DNA of 64,000 bases, taken from Marchantia polymorpha subsp. ruderalis (lineage: Eukaryota; Streptophyta; Marchantiopsida; Marchantiales; Marchantiaceae). Position 1 is the first letter of the stretch; each line of letters starts with the position of its first letter. Below the pieces are notes generated by a model. It was not told the origin of the DNA and did no database searches. It was given only the letters and a program-made list of their open reading frames with translations. Location of the stretch: positions 14,054,501 to 14,118,500 of the forward strand of contig AP031352.1 in the NCBI GenBank assembly GCA_037833965.1. The letters are read 5' to 3'. A program made the position numbers and the translations under genes. Positions 43,476 through 55,900 of this stretch are shown here, one piece after another.

Positions 43476-46400
43476 CTATTTCCACTCAGAGATGTGTCTG
43501 GGCCACATTTGCCTGGTCATAGCTGGGGTATTTTCAATTTTGGATTTACGTCTATCGATGATTACTTTCATCTTTGGAACCAAACTGGGGTGTCCGTCAA
43601 GAAGTTCTGCTGAACCAAATGCAGAGACACGAGGCCCATTCGCATCAAGCCCCATGTTCAAACCCGAATCAAGTGATTCTCTCCTTCCCCAGGAACTCCG
43701 TCTATCCCAAGCTCCGGTTGGACTCGTGAGGTACGTCGGAGCAGCTTGATAAATGTGCCCATTGCTGCCTCCATTGCTGTGGATCGCTGCATGACCATTA
43801 GCGAACCCAGAAGGTGTTGAATGCGCCAGACTCTTGGTCACACCGCTATATAAAGGTACAGAGAGCCTTCTGTTGTGCGCAATATCCGCCTCTGTTGGAC
43901 TGACGGAACTCCTAGTAACGCTGGAACTCCACTGCATAGTTGAGCTTACATCGATTCCCCGCTTCAGGTCCTGAAGCTCACTGTCCAAGCGTGAGAGTTC
44001 CTGCAAACAAGGATTCCGATTCTCCATCAGAACTCAATCCACCGACGACTCTCATGTAGAATGGACTTCACACACCCGTCGTTGACCAGCAGGTTCTCTC
44101 AGAATCTACCCGATCAAGGAACCGTCCATTATTACCAATAAATAACAATCCACTCCACGATCATTTATGGGGACCATAGTTCCAGAAACTAGTGAAACTT
44201 TATTCCAAGCATTTGCTCTTGAGAAAATTTGGTAATGTCACATTGTCAATATTTAATAGAAAGGCCTGCACTGTAGTGTAGTGTGCCACAGGTGGTGTAC
44301 AATATCTACAATTATATCGTTCCGTCTCGAACCGTTTTCTTCCTCTGAACCCTTTCTTCCTCTGCGTCGTCACCATGTAGAGTAACTTCCCAAATTCCGT
44401 CTCGAGCGAAGATGAATAACCCACCGTCTACTTTACTCTGCGCTATATATACTATTCTCTATTAGTGCAGGAGCTCGTACCCAACCAGCGTTAAGATCAC
44501 CTTCAAGGCAGGTGCACTTAACAAGAACAGAGTAGTAAGCACTTCTAACACAACAGTTTGATTTCCCGGATTATAGACAGCAGAGTAGGAGAATCCATAG
44601 TATAACGGGGATTTTGATAATCACAGGGATTTTGACCCTAATTGGAGCAACAAAAATGGCTTGTCCGGTGCACGTCAGAAAAATCATGAAGTAGAATAGG
44701 ATGACCGGTACCTTTCGCAGCATATCATTGTCTAAGGCGCTGGCTTTGTCAGGCCTTGTAGTACCGGTCCAGCAGTCACGGTTGTCTGGATCCTCCTCTG
44801 TATCACTAAGTTCACTACCAGCATCGACACCCGCTGTGTCTTCTCTGTCAGTCTCTCTTTCATCCCCTCTGTCTTCACCCCATTTTTGCCGCGTGCGACT
44901 TTCCGCGGACCTCGGACGCCTTTTCTGCCATGTGGGACTAAGGTCTTCTGGTGGTCCAAATACCATTGGAGGAGATCGGCCCCTGGTCACTATACAACCG
45001 TTGCATTGATCTTGTCCCATAGAAGTTGGCCTTCCACGCACTGAGTATCTGCTATCGACTGATCCTGGAGTCTTTATCCGTCTTAGCTTTTCAGGAGTAT
45101 GGCATCCAATATTATAATGGCATCCACTACTATAAACACTACCATCGCCTGATAGGATCCCATCAACATCAACTGTTCTATCCTGAAACTTCGACCTTGG
45201 GTTTGTTACCCTTTCTGAGTTGTTCCACACCTGCATATTGCTGCCGTAACTGTTATCTACCGCACGAACATTTCTCCATCCATCTCGATTGGGAGTTCTG
45301 GGAGAACCTGCTGGCAACTCACTTTCACTACGAACAATAGTATCGCACCAAGCCCTGTTTTCTTTCGCAAGAGCTAAGTCAGGGTTGGGATTGGGGTATC
45401 TCGGACCTGTAGTCGTCAATGGACCTGAAGTTGTCATGTTTTGCTGCTTATGCAAAGTGGGGGCCGGACTAACAGGTACTAGGCCTCTTGCAGGCGGCAT
45501 GATCCCCTCCTCTATCATGATTCCTTGCTGGGCAGCGATTTTCAGGATCTGGTTACGATTCAGCCCCGAACACTCCAGCACAAGCCACAAGTTGTTCAGT
45601 GCTTCTCTTTGGTCATGGATGATCTGATCTCTAACAGCCATCTGAAACTGGAGCTCCATGTTTGTCATTCCCTGAAAAGAGATGTATAATTATACCTATT
45701 AGTGACGATCATATCTCTAGAGGGAACAACAACAACCTTCAATGGGCAACAAGAAGGCAGAGTGGTCATGGTAGTTAGATCCAGACATTATCTTAGCACA
45801 TACCAGCAAACGATACTGGCTGAGAATGCGAAGAAAGGTCTTATTCCGATCACTGCTTATGGCCTCGTCAATCATTCGTTGTAACTGTTTGCGCTGCGCT
45901 TCGTTCTGCTCAATGTCCTGTAAAAGGCCAACCGAACCGAAGCTTATTTCCGTTAAGCTGTAAGCATGTAGAACACAAAGTTAGACCTCCTACATCAACA
46001 TAAAATTTAAAGAAGTGTAGGGAGATATTGGTCCGATCATACCTGTCGGTAATGAGATCCAGCTTCGTCGTTGTCCCTGATATTATCTAGAACAACTTTT
46101 CGCCTGTTACTCAGCTCTTCCAGTTTCGCTGTATCCTTGCCAATTGACTGCGGCCACTGAAAAATTCAATGTTCAATTTGGAGCTCTACATGACTTCAGT
46201 TTGAGCATACGTCTAATAGTTGCAGGACATGACTGCGACCATTGACTCGTTATCGACGACAAAACAAGTGAAATTATGCATTCAAAAGCACTAGAAGCTC
46301 TATGCTTCTTCAATCGTTCAGAGCACCCAGGCTTTAAGATAAAATCTTTATTCTGTTCACCAGATAGGAGAAAGGTTCCGTGGCTTTTGTAGGCAACTGC

Positions 46401-49400
46401 ATGATCGATAGGCTATGAAAAGATTGTGCAGAGCGTGGTTCGCTTTCTCAATTCGGCTAAGGTTGCCCTAGCATTTTGCTAGGGCAAGCTAACATTTTGA
46501 TATGGTCTCACTTCAGGCTACTAGAATATCATAACTGGCACGTACGAGAAGTGATTCCCTTGAACACTTTGAAGAGGTCTGAACAAAGACAGTATACAGT
46601 AACACTTTTCCAAAGAGCACAAAGTGCATATTGCACAAAAAGGCCATGCTAACATCTGCAGCACGCGTAATCCAATGCTGTAGATTGTGTACCTGCCCTT
46701 CTGCAATAAGTTCATCAAGCTGCTGAAGCTCTGCTCTGTTGTGTAGATTCGTATCTTCAAGCTCAAAAAGAGCTTTCTGCAAATTGATGCGTTCTTCTAC
46801 GTTCTCGTTGATATCGTGACTTAAAACATCTAACCACGACAGTTCATCATCAGCAGTTTTTTCTGATGTTCTGGCACTCAATTGCGTCTCTTTCTCTGCC
46901 AGTTCCCTCCTCAGCTGACTCACCTCCACCTGAAACAGGGTCAAGGCATTAGATGCAGCAAAGTAGCTCGTATTGCAAGAATGATCATATATTGTAGGAC
47001 GATGAACTTAAGAACAACACAATTCTATTCATACCTGTAAGTTGTCAATCATTCTTTGATAATCTGCAACATGGGCATCGACCGTTCCCACATTCATCTG
47101 CCAAAGACGGGTATATCACCGCCACTTTAGCAATGATAAACTTTTATGAACTGCTCCTAGCGGATTTCAAGCAATAACGACTGAATGAGCAAAATTTACA
47201 GGGAATGTATGCCAACTGCAATTGTCTGGCTTCTGGACCAGATACACATTTCCAACCAGAAATACTGACCTGGATATGTGTCTTGATCTCCTTCGCTCTA
47301 TCAGCGTATTTCAGTGTGTTGATGGTTTGGTGGTATTGGTCATCTCCGGACGAAACAGTTGCTACCATAACTGTTCGAGAATTTCCACTCAAGCCATCTT
47401 TTAGGAGCCTTGTCAACTTGCTGCAACCGAAGACGTTTCAACAAAAGGTCATTACGAGAATTGTCGACACCAAAAGAGGCAGAAATTCGCAATCTGCACT
47501 CCAGTTTATATGACTACTCGGCAAGTTGGTATCTCTCGAAGTAAAATTTCATGCAGCATGTTATTCCAAAGAAAATATCAGTATCCGTTCTGGTATCACC
47601 TAACAAAGCTTCTAGTCAAAAGGATCTCTCACCTATTTCGGTATGGTACATAGGCCAGTCCCTTCTTCTGCGTCTTTCCAAGGGCGTTGATACAGTTGGC
47701 TAAGGCCAGCAAAGATCGATTGATATTTGCTCCATCCCTCAACTTCTGACCAGCATTATTCGTTTCTGAAGCTCTTTCACTAAAAACACGATAAAAAATC
47801 GAGACCACAAAATGTCAAACTTCAAAGACAAAAAATTGGGATGAACTTCTTCTAAGCATAGGTAAGACGTCGCTAAGTTTCAAGAGAGAAAGACAACAGT
47901 CAGATACACCTACCTGCCAGCTAGATCCACCAGTGCAAGTTTTCCTCGAAGCACCTGAGCTCGGTATGTGTTTCGTTGCTTCCTCTTGACAACGATTTCC
48001 AGGACGGCATGTGATCTGAAGTTCCAGCCAAGCAGATACAGACAATGGAAATAAAAGGGTCAATTTGTAGCCAATATAACAGTCCATGTGGATCAGCACG
48101 TAAACCTTGGAAACAGCCGCCAGTATGACTCCAGTATGGTAATTGATGAAGTTAATGGAACACCTAATTTCCTCCGAGACGTGTAGGCTTCATATAACTT
48201 TCAAAGAAGCTTCTATTCAAGACGACCTACTGGTCTGAAATATGTAAGCCTCAAGTGTGCCCGAAGATAACCACTGCTCGGAAGAAGTAGACCTAGGTGA
48301 GTTCAAAATCCAAATCTATTATCCAGAGCTACAACACCTACTGATCCTCAACCGAAGAGTTTTATTGAACATCATAAGATAGTTTAGAACGAAAACTGAC
48401 CTTGACGAGGTGGCGTTGGCATCGGTACTTTCTGTCTTGCGTCGGGCGTTGCCTTGATTGAGAAGTTCCAGAATTTTCTCCGCAGAACTTACCTGCATTG
48501 CAACAAGTGACTTACATTTGAGACCAACTGATAGTGCTGAAAGTATGTAATTTACCTAGTCCTCACCGGAGCTCAGTCATTCAACAAACCAAGGTCTTTC
48601 GAAATGTTCCCAGTAACTTGGCTATGGCACTGAGGACATGAAGGAGTCCAGACTTGCGCTTCTCCAACCGGAGAAATTGACAGCGTGGAGCATATAATGC
48701 AGCTAATGCTTATACCTTAGAGTAAGTCTACTGTTCCAATAACCTAACAATACCCAGCAAGCCTGACTGCAATAGTGATTGACGTCGGGACAACACATTG
48801 GGACTAAGTTCCACTAGATTTTACACATGTTGTGAATGCGTCAATAGGATCCACCTCCGATGTGTATATCAACAAGCGTATTGACAAACACTCGCATTAA
48901 TTTGAAGGAATGATATGTGCTGTTGAAGTATTTGCAGCAAAATCTCTTGAAAGGAGAGTGGAAAGCAAAGAAGAAGAAGCAGCAGCTTTTCATCTTTTCT
49001 CTCGGCTCAGACAACATGTGTACAGAATTTGATCCTGCAGTCATTCAAACCTGGATGCGCTTCAGGCCGGCGACGGTTATTCCTTGATCAGGATCCTCCC
49101 GAAGTTCCAAATGTCCAGATCTTGGTTCTAGAAGATCGTATATTACCTACAAAATGAGATTCGAGATTTAGGGTACAATGTTAAGAAACTCAACCTGATA
49201 CCAGAGCTATAAATATAAGTGCTCTGCAGCTAGTTTATTCGTACCTCGTTATACACCTCCAGATATGAACATGTAACATCAAATTCGTGCTCAGCTTCTT
49301 GCTTGACAATCAAACCAAAAATAGCCTGCAAGCTGAGAACCATGAGACCCGGATCTTCTGGTGTCCCAGCCATTGTATGCGTTTTACCGCTGTTAACACC

Positions 49401-50761
49401 AAAATACAAACGTCAGTTCCAAAACCGGGAATTGACGATTGTGACATGAATACGACGTCTCCACCCGCCGTCCGATATGACTCTGTCATCAATATAGCCT
49501 AGAGAAGTACGCCGTTGTTATTCAGAAAATTCATTGGACATTCTGGTATGTGCGTGGGCCACGTAGTGTTTCCAATCAAAAATTCAAGAACTTCATGTGT
49601 AGATGTCAAGGTCGATGTGCTTGATTGCATCCACATGAGCAAGCACCTCACAAATCTCAATTTTCAGCTATTCGATTTGAGGTGTGTCGCAAGCATATCA
49701 CTTACCTTCCCGTGGCTCCATAAGCAAAAACAGTGGCGTTAAGACCTCGAACCACTCCTTCAACCATAGAACCCACCGTGATACGGTAAACATCCTGGGC
49801 AAATACATGTGTATAACTTCGTCATATTGAAAGCGGGATTGACAATTATTCTGTTATTACATCGATCCGCTTAAAGCTGAAGTTCACGTGACAAAAATAA
49901 AAAGTTACATCAAAATTCCAGAATCTCACATCTACTCGTAATATTCTCTTCTAAATATTCATAGTTGTGAAAATTGCAGCTAACTCATCAGCTGCGAACT
50001 CACTAGCTGAAATAACTCATCAGCTTAGAAACATACATGCACAAGTACAGTGTTGCTTAGACGATAAACAGTCTCCTTCAATATCGTAGATTCTATAGTC
50101 ATCTGGTTATACGAGTGGTGAGGGAACATTTGTTTGTTCATTTGTACCTCAGATTCGGCACGCTACGGACCCTTCTTTGTGTTGTTTGAAGATAGTAGAG
50201 AAACACTTTTGAAAGCTGAAGTAATATACCTGATTGGTTGCGGATGCACCGAACGCGATGTCGAAGGCATATTTCTTCTCTTTGCTCCGACCCTGTACAC
50301 GATCGAGGTACTCTTTCTGAGTATCCGGATCTAGTACCACCACCACCTGTCCAGAAACCACGTCTTTAGATATCGCAGGCCATAAGACCTCGGTGAAGTG
50401 GTCATGACTGACCAGCTGAAAGGAAGGCTTACACTCCACGACGTCAATCTTGCGCCTAGCGCACAGATGTGGGTCTGAATTGCGAACCTTGTCATCTACG
50501 ACGCGGAGGATGTCCCGCGACTTGTCCTTCTCTCTGTGCGTGATAGGGCGGCATCGTACCGCTACCTGCAAGAAATGCGAAACTCGGTCAGAATCCTACC
50601 AACGACATGTGAACTCAGCTCATTCTGTCCTGACAGGAACTACTGACTTGCGTGAAGTTATGATTGTCATCTGTAGCTGGAAGCTACAGATGTCCAACAC
50701 TACTTACCAGCAAAGTGGTGGCTTGCTTAGACTCGGGAGCTCGAATAGTGCGCATCATCAT
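43476..50761 (-). CDS. KIN8: kinesin-8 microtubule motor (16 exons, 1027 aa)
   Basis: A plus-end-directed ATP-driven motor of the kinesin-8 family; members shorten microtubule ends in spindles and other arrays. Coding exons: 50761-50708, 50565-50488, 50346-50230, 49794-49706, 49389-49245, 49146-49051, 48492-48401, 48015-47914, 47779-47633, 47420-47270, 47097-47035, 46929-46693, 46156-46043, 45917-45804, 45671-44712, 44000-43476. All introns are GT-AG and all phases agree. The motor (about residues 17-355) has P-loop GATGSGKT (109-116), switch I NATSSRSH (219-226) and switch II DLAGSE (254-259). The opening VAVRCRP and the [14 protein letters not shown] segment are kinesin-8-specific. The neck [16 protein letters not shown] (from 359) and coiled coils (379-533) follow, then a low-complexity tail ending in a basic patch. 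Start: first of three consecutive ATGs at 50761, after an in-frame TAA. No lesion seen. Confidence 0.93.
50347..50487 (-). other. in-frame, stop-free intron (exitron-like) in KIN8
   Basis: This 141-bp intron runs from donor AAG/GTTCGC to acceptor GGACAG/GTGG at phase 0. It is a multiple of three with no in-frame stop, so retention would add 47 residues between VVDDK and VVVVLDPD near the start of the motor. Splicing it out restores the family-typical sequence. Confidence 0.7.
50668..50692. other. hairpin in KIN8 intron 1
   Basis: CATCTGTAGCT pairs perfectly with AGCTACAGATG around the loop GGA, near the donor side of intron 1 (50566-50707). Confidence 0.6.
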
Positions 50762-51700
50762 GTCGCAAGAATAGTGGTGGTGTCGAAGTTAGGGACAAGC
50801 TGCATTCCATCCAGCTTGTGACTTCTCCACACCAAACTCTCCCAACTCGTGGGCTCAGCATAAATCTGGTGAGGGGGAGATTGAGCCTGGCAAGGATTCT
50901 GCGGCCTCTTAGACAGCTAATCCAGCTTCTACCTCAGGCAAAGTCCTTGCGGGATGATGTTGGTAAGACCATTTCATGTGACGAAGAAGAGAAAGGAGAA
51001 TAAACGAGGCTGTCTCGGAGATTGTCGACTAATAGACCGTCCTCGGAGAAACTGTCGACTAAGAGATCGTCCGAGGACAGAACTTTCAAAGAATTTTGGC
51101 TTGAGAAAGAACTTTTTGTTTGACATGGAGATTTTCCGTCCGGCGATCAATCCATTCTAATTTCAACATATTGAACACTGAAAAGAGAAGCCCGGCTGAT
51201 GACATTGTGTGACAATTACTGAAGGGACATGAAAGGAGCTTCTAGTCCTCCGAACTGACATCAAACAAAGACTGAATCGAAGTATTCAATTGCGTTTGTA
51301 AGAGTAAAGAAGTGGACATTAAAAAGACGCCTACCTCGAGGATACACATTTCCAATGTGTCCTTCTACCGGATATCATTGCAAGAATTGCTACACCATCA
51401 CATTGCCCGCTGCATTGCCCGAAGGCAACAGTAAGCCACCGAGAAACTCTTCACCAGGGGCAGACTGTAGGGAGAGTCATGCACCTTTCTCTCCCTCACT
51501 TGGGATCTATAGTTCCTCTAGATTCAGAGCCAGCGCGCTTTAAGAATAATCTACGGGGAGAGAATATTACGGGAATCGCTTTGACATGCCAACGTTCGCC
51601 CACTACGCAGAACGAAAATTCCGAAGGCCACATGGAGTGGACTTCAGGCATGCCAAATTGGACACGGGATCGAGGGCAGGGAGGGGCAATTGGGCGAGTC
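50762..51700. other. KIN8 upstream region
   Basis: Likely contains the 5' UTR and proximal promoter. An imperfect duplication, GTCGACTAATAGACCGTCC / GTCGACTAAGAGATCGTCC, lies at 51026-51075. No clear TATA box was identified. Confidence 0.4.
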
Positions 51701-52395
51701 GAAGGTAAGTTAAAATTCAAGCTACAGTGCGCGGCGGGGAAATGCACAAAGATTTCGACTTCTCAGATCACAGGATCCGCTCCACGAAGTGCGAGCAGCC
51801 ATAAGTCACGATGCCACAACGCAGAGCGCAGCATCATCCGAAGCAGGAAATCACAGCGACGGCATCGCTGGAGCGCGGAACAAGCGAAAACCCCACACTG
51901 CACAGTAGCTGACGCCACCACACTACCCGCCCCATGCAGGCAGTCCGCGGGATCAGCATCAAGCGCACAGGCGCTCGCTCGCTCACTCACGCGCACTCTC
52001 GCGGCACAAACTGCGCAGACGTGCGCTGCTGTACACACGCATTCGATCGACCATCCGGCCCCGCGGAACGAGCTCGGGCCGGGCACACGCCCGCCAACGC
52101 GAGAACAATCCACCGCAGAGCGCAATTGCCCGTCGCTGCCCTTGCCTTGCCTTGCCTGGCCTGGCCTTCCCCGCCCTCCCCGCCTCTCCTCGCCTCGCCT
52201 CAAAATCCGTCCCACTCGCCACTCGCAATTCTGCCGGCAATTCGACGCCTCCCTCCCTCCCTCCCTGCCTCCCTCCACGTTGCCAACTCGGCCCCGGGCC
52301 TTCGCAATTCCCAAAAAGACTTCTCGCTCGCGATGCGCTTCACAGCGGCAAACAGTCGCCGAGTTGTCCGAGTGACAGAAAGGCACGGAGCTGCG

Positions 52396-52397
<2 letters not shown>

Positions 52398-52430
<33 letters not shown>
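52398..52430. repeat. (CT)n run
   Basis: About 33 bp of alternating C and T. On the KIN8 coding strand this is a GA run, a common plant promoter element bound by GAGA-binding proteins. Confidence 0.9.
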
Positions 52431-52432
<2 letters not shown>

Positions 52433-52798
52433 CGCTCGGTGCGTTCGTGCTCCGCAGCAGCGAGCGAGCAAGCAGGCGACCATGGCCCGGGCACGCTCGC
52501 AGCAGCCAGCTTAGGAAAGAGGGAAGGCAGCGGCCAGCCAAGCCCCGGGCCCCAGACAGAGAGTCCAGACCAGCCCAAGCCCGCGGGCCTGCCGGTGCTG
52601 CTGCCGCGGCAGTTAACAGGCTCCCTCCCTCCCGCCCCGGCTCCCAGGAACAGCGGCGAGATGCCGAGGGAGCGCCGAGGGCAGCAGCGTCGCCGTGGCA
52701 AGAGCGCGCGCCTGCCCGGGCTGATTGGCTTCTGCTGGGCCCCACCCGCGAGCCGACGCTCGTCCGGTGGGGATGGATGAGACGCCTTGCCTAAACAC

Positions 52799-52820
52799 CC
52801 CCCCCCCCCCCCCCCCCCCC
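52799..52820. repeat. C22 homopolymer
   Basis: A run of 22 C, with CACC before and ACCCACGG after. The minus strand is a G run able in principle to form G-quadruplex structure. Length may be unstable or assembly-dependent. Confidence 0.9.
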
Positions 52821-52910
52821 ACCCACGGTGGACCCCACCCGCGCGGGCCTGGCCGAGATCCAGGTCGTAGCTCCCCGAGCTCGCCCCATGCTTGTTTCCC
52901 GACAGTTCGT

Positions 52911-55900
52911 TAAGTCAGACCTAGGTCAATCTTTAACGGTTATTCAGTCAAGGTTAGGTTTGGTGCCTTGGAAATTCCCCCCCTCCGCCCCTCCCTTGCC
53001 ATGCCTGTGTCACGTACATTATTGGCTTCCGCCATACATCTACGACGCCTACCCGCGCTCGCACTTTCCGCCATTCTTCATCCATCCTGTCCGCGCCTTC
53101 CTTCTCGTGGGTCTCTCCATTCCTGCCTCTTCGTTTCTCGGCCGCTCATGTTTTCTCCTCCTCTCATGAATATGTCGGGCGCCATGCCGTGGATTCGGCT
53201 GCCACTTCTTACCGAGTTCAGACATATTCCGAGTCCGATCTCCGGCTAAGCGTGAGACGTGTTTGGGACTTGCGAGTCCATTTGCCCCAAGTAGATTAGG
53301 TTTACATAATCGGTCAATATCAAATCATCACAGATGTGGTGAAACGTGGGTCCATGTGTTTGATCCATGGGATTTATTTATCACGACATTATACGAGCCG
53401 AGCCATGTAGTGCATGGCCACTTGTTAAATGGGGATCTCAGAGTCACGGACTTCCAGTTTTCATGGGCTCCTGGAGGCCACACTTTTGAGCTTGATTGCT
53501 CAGTAAAGGAGGTAACGGGGACAAGTTACTGACTCCCAAGTATGCTCGGCATTAAATGGCACACCAGGAGATGGCTTCCCCCAAGACGGAGGGCCTTGAA
53601 ACCATGGGAGGCGGACAGTATCATGACATCCCTTTTCACTCTTTCTTCGAGAGCTAATTCTATTCTATCCCGGAGACTTTAAGGGCCGGTATAATGGAAC
53701 GGCGTGGCAACCACAGACTCAAAAGTACAGAACACTCTTCTCGGACCCAGCTGTCGTGAGTACTGGACCTGGAACCGCAGATTCTACGCTCGTAGAATCT
53801 GATGTACATAGACTGACCAACACCCTGTTGGGTGCTCATCATTGTTAACGCATCATCGCCTACGCAGCACTTGAAATTCAAATCCCAGATTACCGAAAGC
53901 TTGATTATTTGCGGGGCCATGATAGACCTCGTGGATGGCTTCTGGCCATGGGTGCAGAGTCGCAGACAGCTTTGATTCAGAGGTCCCAAGGCTTGAACAC
54001 AACTATTCTGTGCTCGCACTCAGTGACTCAGTTCAAGTCACCACCAGCTCAAGGACACCGATGATGTTTCACTGTTCCACCAAAAGGCCCGGGGCCTGCG
54101 AGATCCAAAAGATTCTCGGGAACACCTACCGGCAGAATTTGGAAATTTCTGCAGGAGGGATTTGGGCACCGGCTTGTAATCCGGCAGATTTTCTTCACGT
54201 TGGAGTACAAAGAGCACACAAGTACTGATCATTTTCCCCAGTAATTTAAAACGGACAGAAAACCATTGTCTGGAAAGAGAGTCGACTGTAAACAATATAT
54301 AGGCTTATATCCAAATTCAAAGAACAATGAATATAAGGCACGAAGGAAGATGAGCTCCCATCAACCCGAATGTAGATGAGACCAGGCGACTGGGGCTTAT
54401 ACTATGAGGCTTATACAAATAGCACCAACAGTGTAAAATATGTCAGACTGCAAATAAATTTATCATATATCTTCTGGAATTCAAGGGGCAATCCTATTTT
54501 CTTCAGTTACAACGTCTGTAACTGGCGATGATCTATATGATCGCAATTTTGGTCTTATTGAATATCAAATCCAAAAAATTAAGATAACTGCAAATTGCGT
54601 TCTTGTTTTTGTTTAATTGCAAGTCACCCTTCCTCCTCCCATGGTCACAGTGGACAACTTGCTGATCACATGTAAATTTATTATGCACGCGTGCAAGAAA
54701 ATGTGATATGTTAATTTTTTAACATTCTCAGAAAATCATGAATAATATTAATGTAAAATACTTAGATATCATTGACATAAAGGATCTATAATTCTATTAT
54801 CTATAGCAGTTCCTACATAAAAAGAAAACTTCCAGATATAATTGAATAGATTTCAAGAATAATAATATGATAGTTCAAAAGAATGATGGTAAATTGGGAA
54901 ACTTGAAGGTGAGTAAATTATCATCATGAAAATATCAAGAAGATGTTCGTGTTGGTGAAGATTAGATAACAATTGGTATTTACCGACTATGAACTTCTTA
55001 TATGAGTCCCTGACACTTTTGAAATACGAAGATTCCCGATGTACTGGAATCTTTGTTGCATCCAACGCAGCACTCAACATGCTGGGTCATGCTAGATTTC
55101 AAGCCAATTCAACATTAGTTGTTGGTGAACGAGGAGTGAGGGATATTATTGCCAGGTTGCCATATTTGGCCCATGCATTCTGTTCATGTAAGAATCTGAG
55201 ATAGTGTCTATCTGCGTATTTTTCTTGTGTATAAATAATTTCGAAGGGAATCTGCCTTACGGTCGGAACCTCCCTCCATTCCTCTGATTCCTGAAAAATG
55301 AATGCGCTTTACATTGCATTGAACAAACATCAGAAGCAGCGCAAAGCAGTGTTTCCGCCCTTTGCGGTTGAACATCTGCGTGAAGTGTCTGACATGATTC
55401 TATCCACTCGGTGGATCAAGCTAAAGATCCTCAATTCCTCGTTGACTCAATTCCCTTTAACTTCCTTCTCCTTGGAAACTTCCACAAAGAGCATTAAAAC
55501 AAGAGCCCCATTTGAGCACTTCATGCAGCATAGAGGGACGATGTTTACATATCTTTACCATATTCTTCTCGGCCCTCATTATTGATATGGACCTCCTCCA
55601 GTATTTTGACCCTTTGACTCCACAGTTACCCTTGTGATCTACTGGGCTAGCTCCATTGACACGTTTGGTTTATCCTTGTACTTCACACGGGGCTTCCGAT
55701 CAGTTTGCAATACTACGTCGTTTCTCTCGAAACCACATAGATTTCGAATGAAAATCGCAATACAGGCTTCTCACGCATGATTTGCTGGGACTCTTGAAGA
55801 TCCTACATGGAAACAATTCCAGATCTTTATCCTTGAGAGTCTCGCCGCATGTGCTTGCCAACAACCTCCACCCATGGACTCACAATCTCCCCGAGGCAAC

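Larger units (their letters stand above)
51700..52910. promoter_or_regulatory. GC-rich, CpG-dense tract upstream of KIN8
   Basis: A sharp compositional island in otherwise AT-rich DNA, with long overlapping frames on both strands that reflect lack of stops rather than coding. It includes CCTTGCCTTGCCTGGCC repeats (52139-52170), CCCT repeats (52250-52275), a CT run and a C run. Position about 1-2 kb upstream suggests a promoter or CpG-like island, possibly shared with an unseen divergent transcript. Confidence 0.45.

Noticed and set aside
51479-52794. Large overlapping ORFs on both strands (up to 312 codons)
   Set aside because: GC-rich, low-complexity sequence with few stops in every frame. 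Residue composition follows the simple repeats and no domain is seen.
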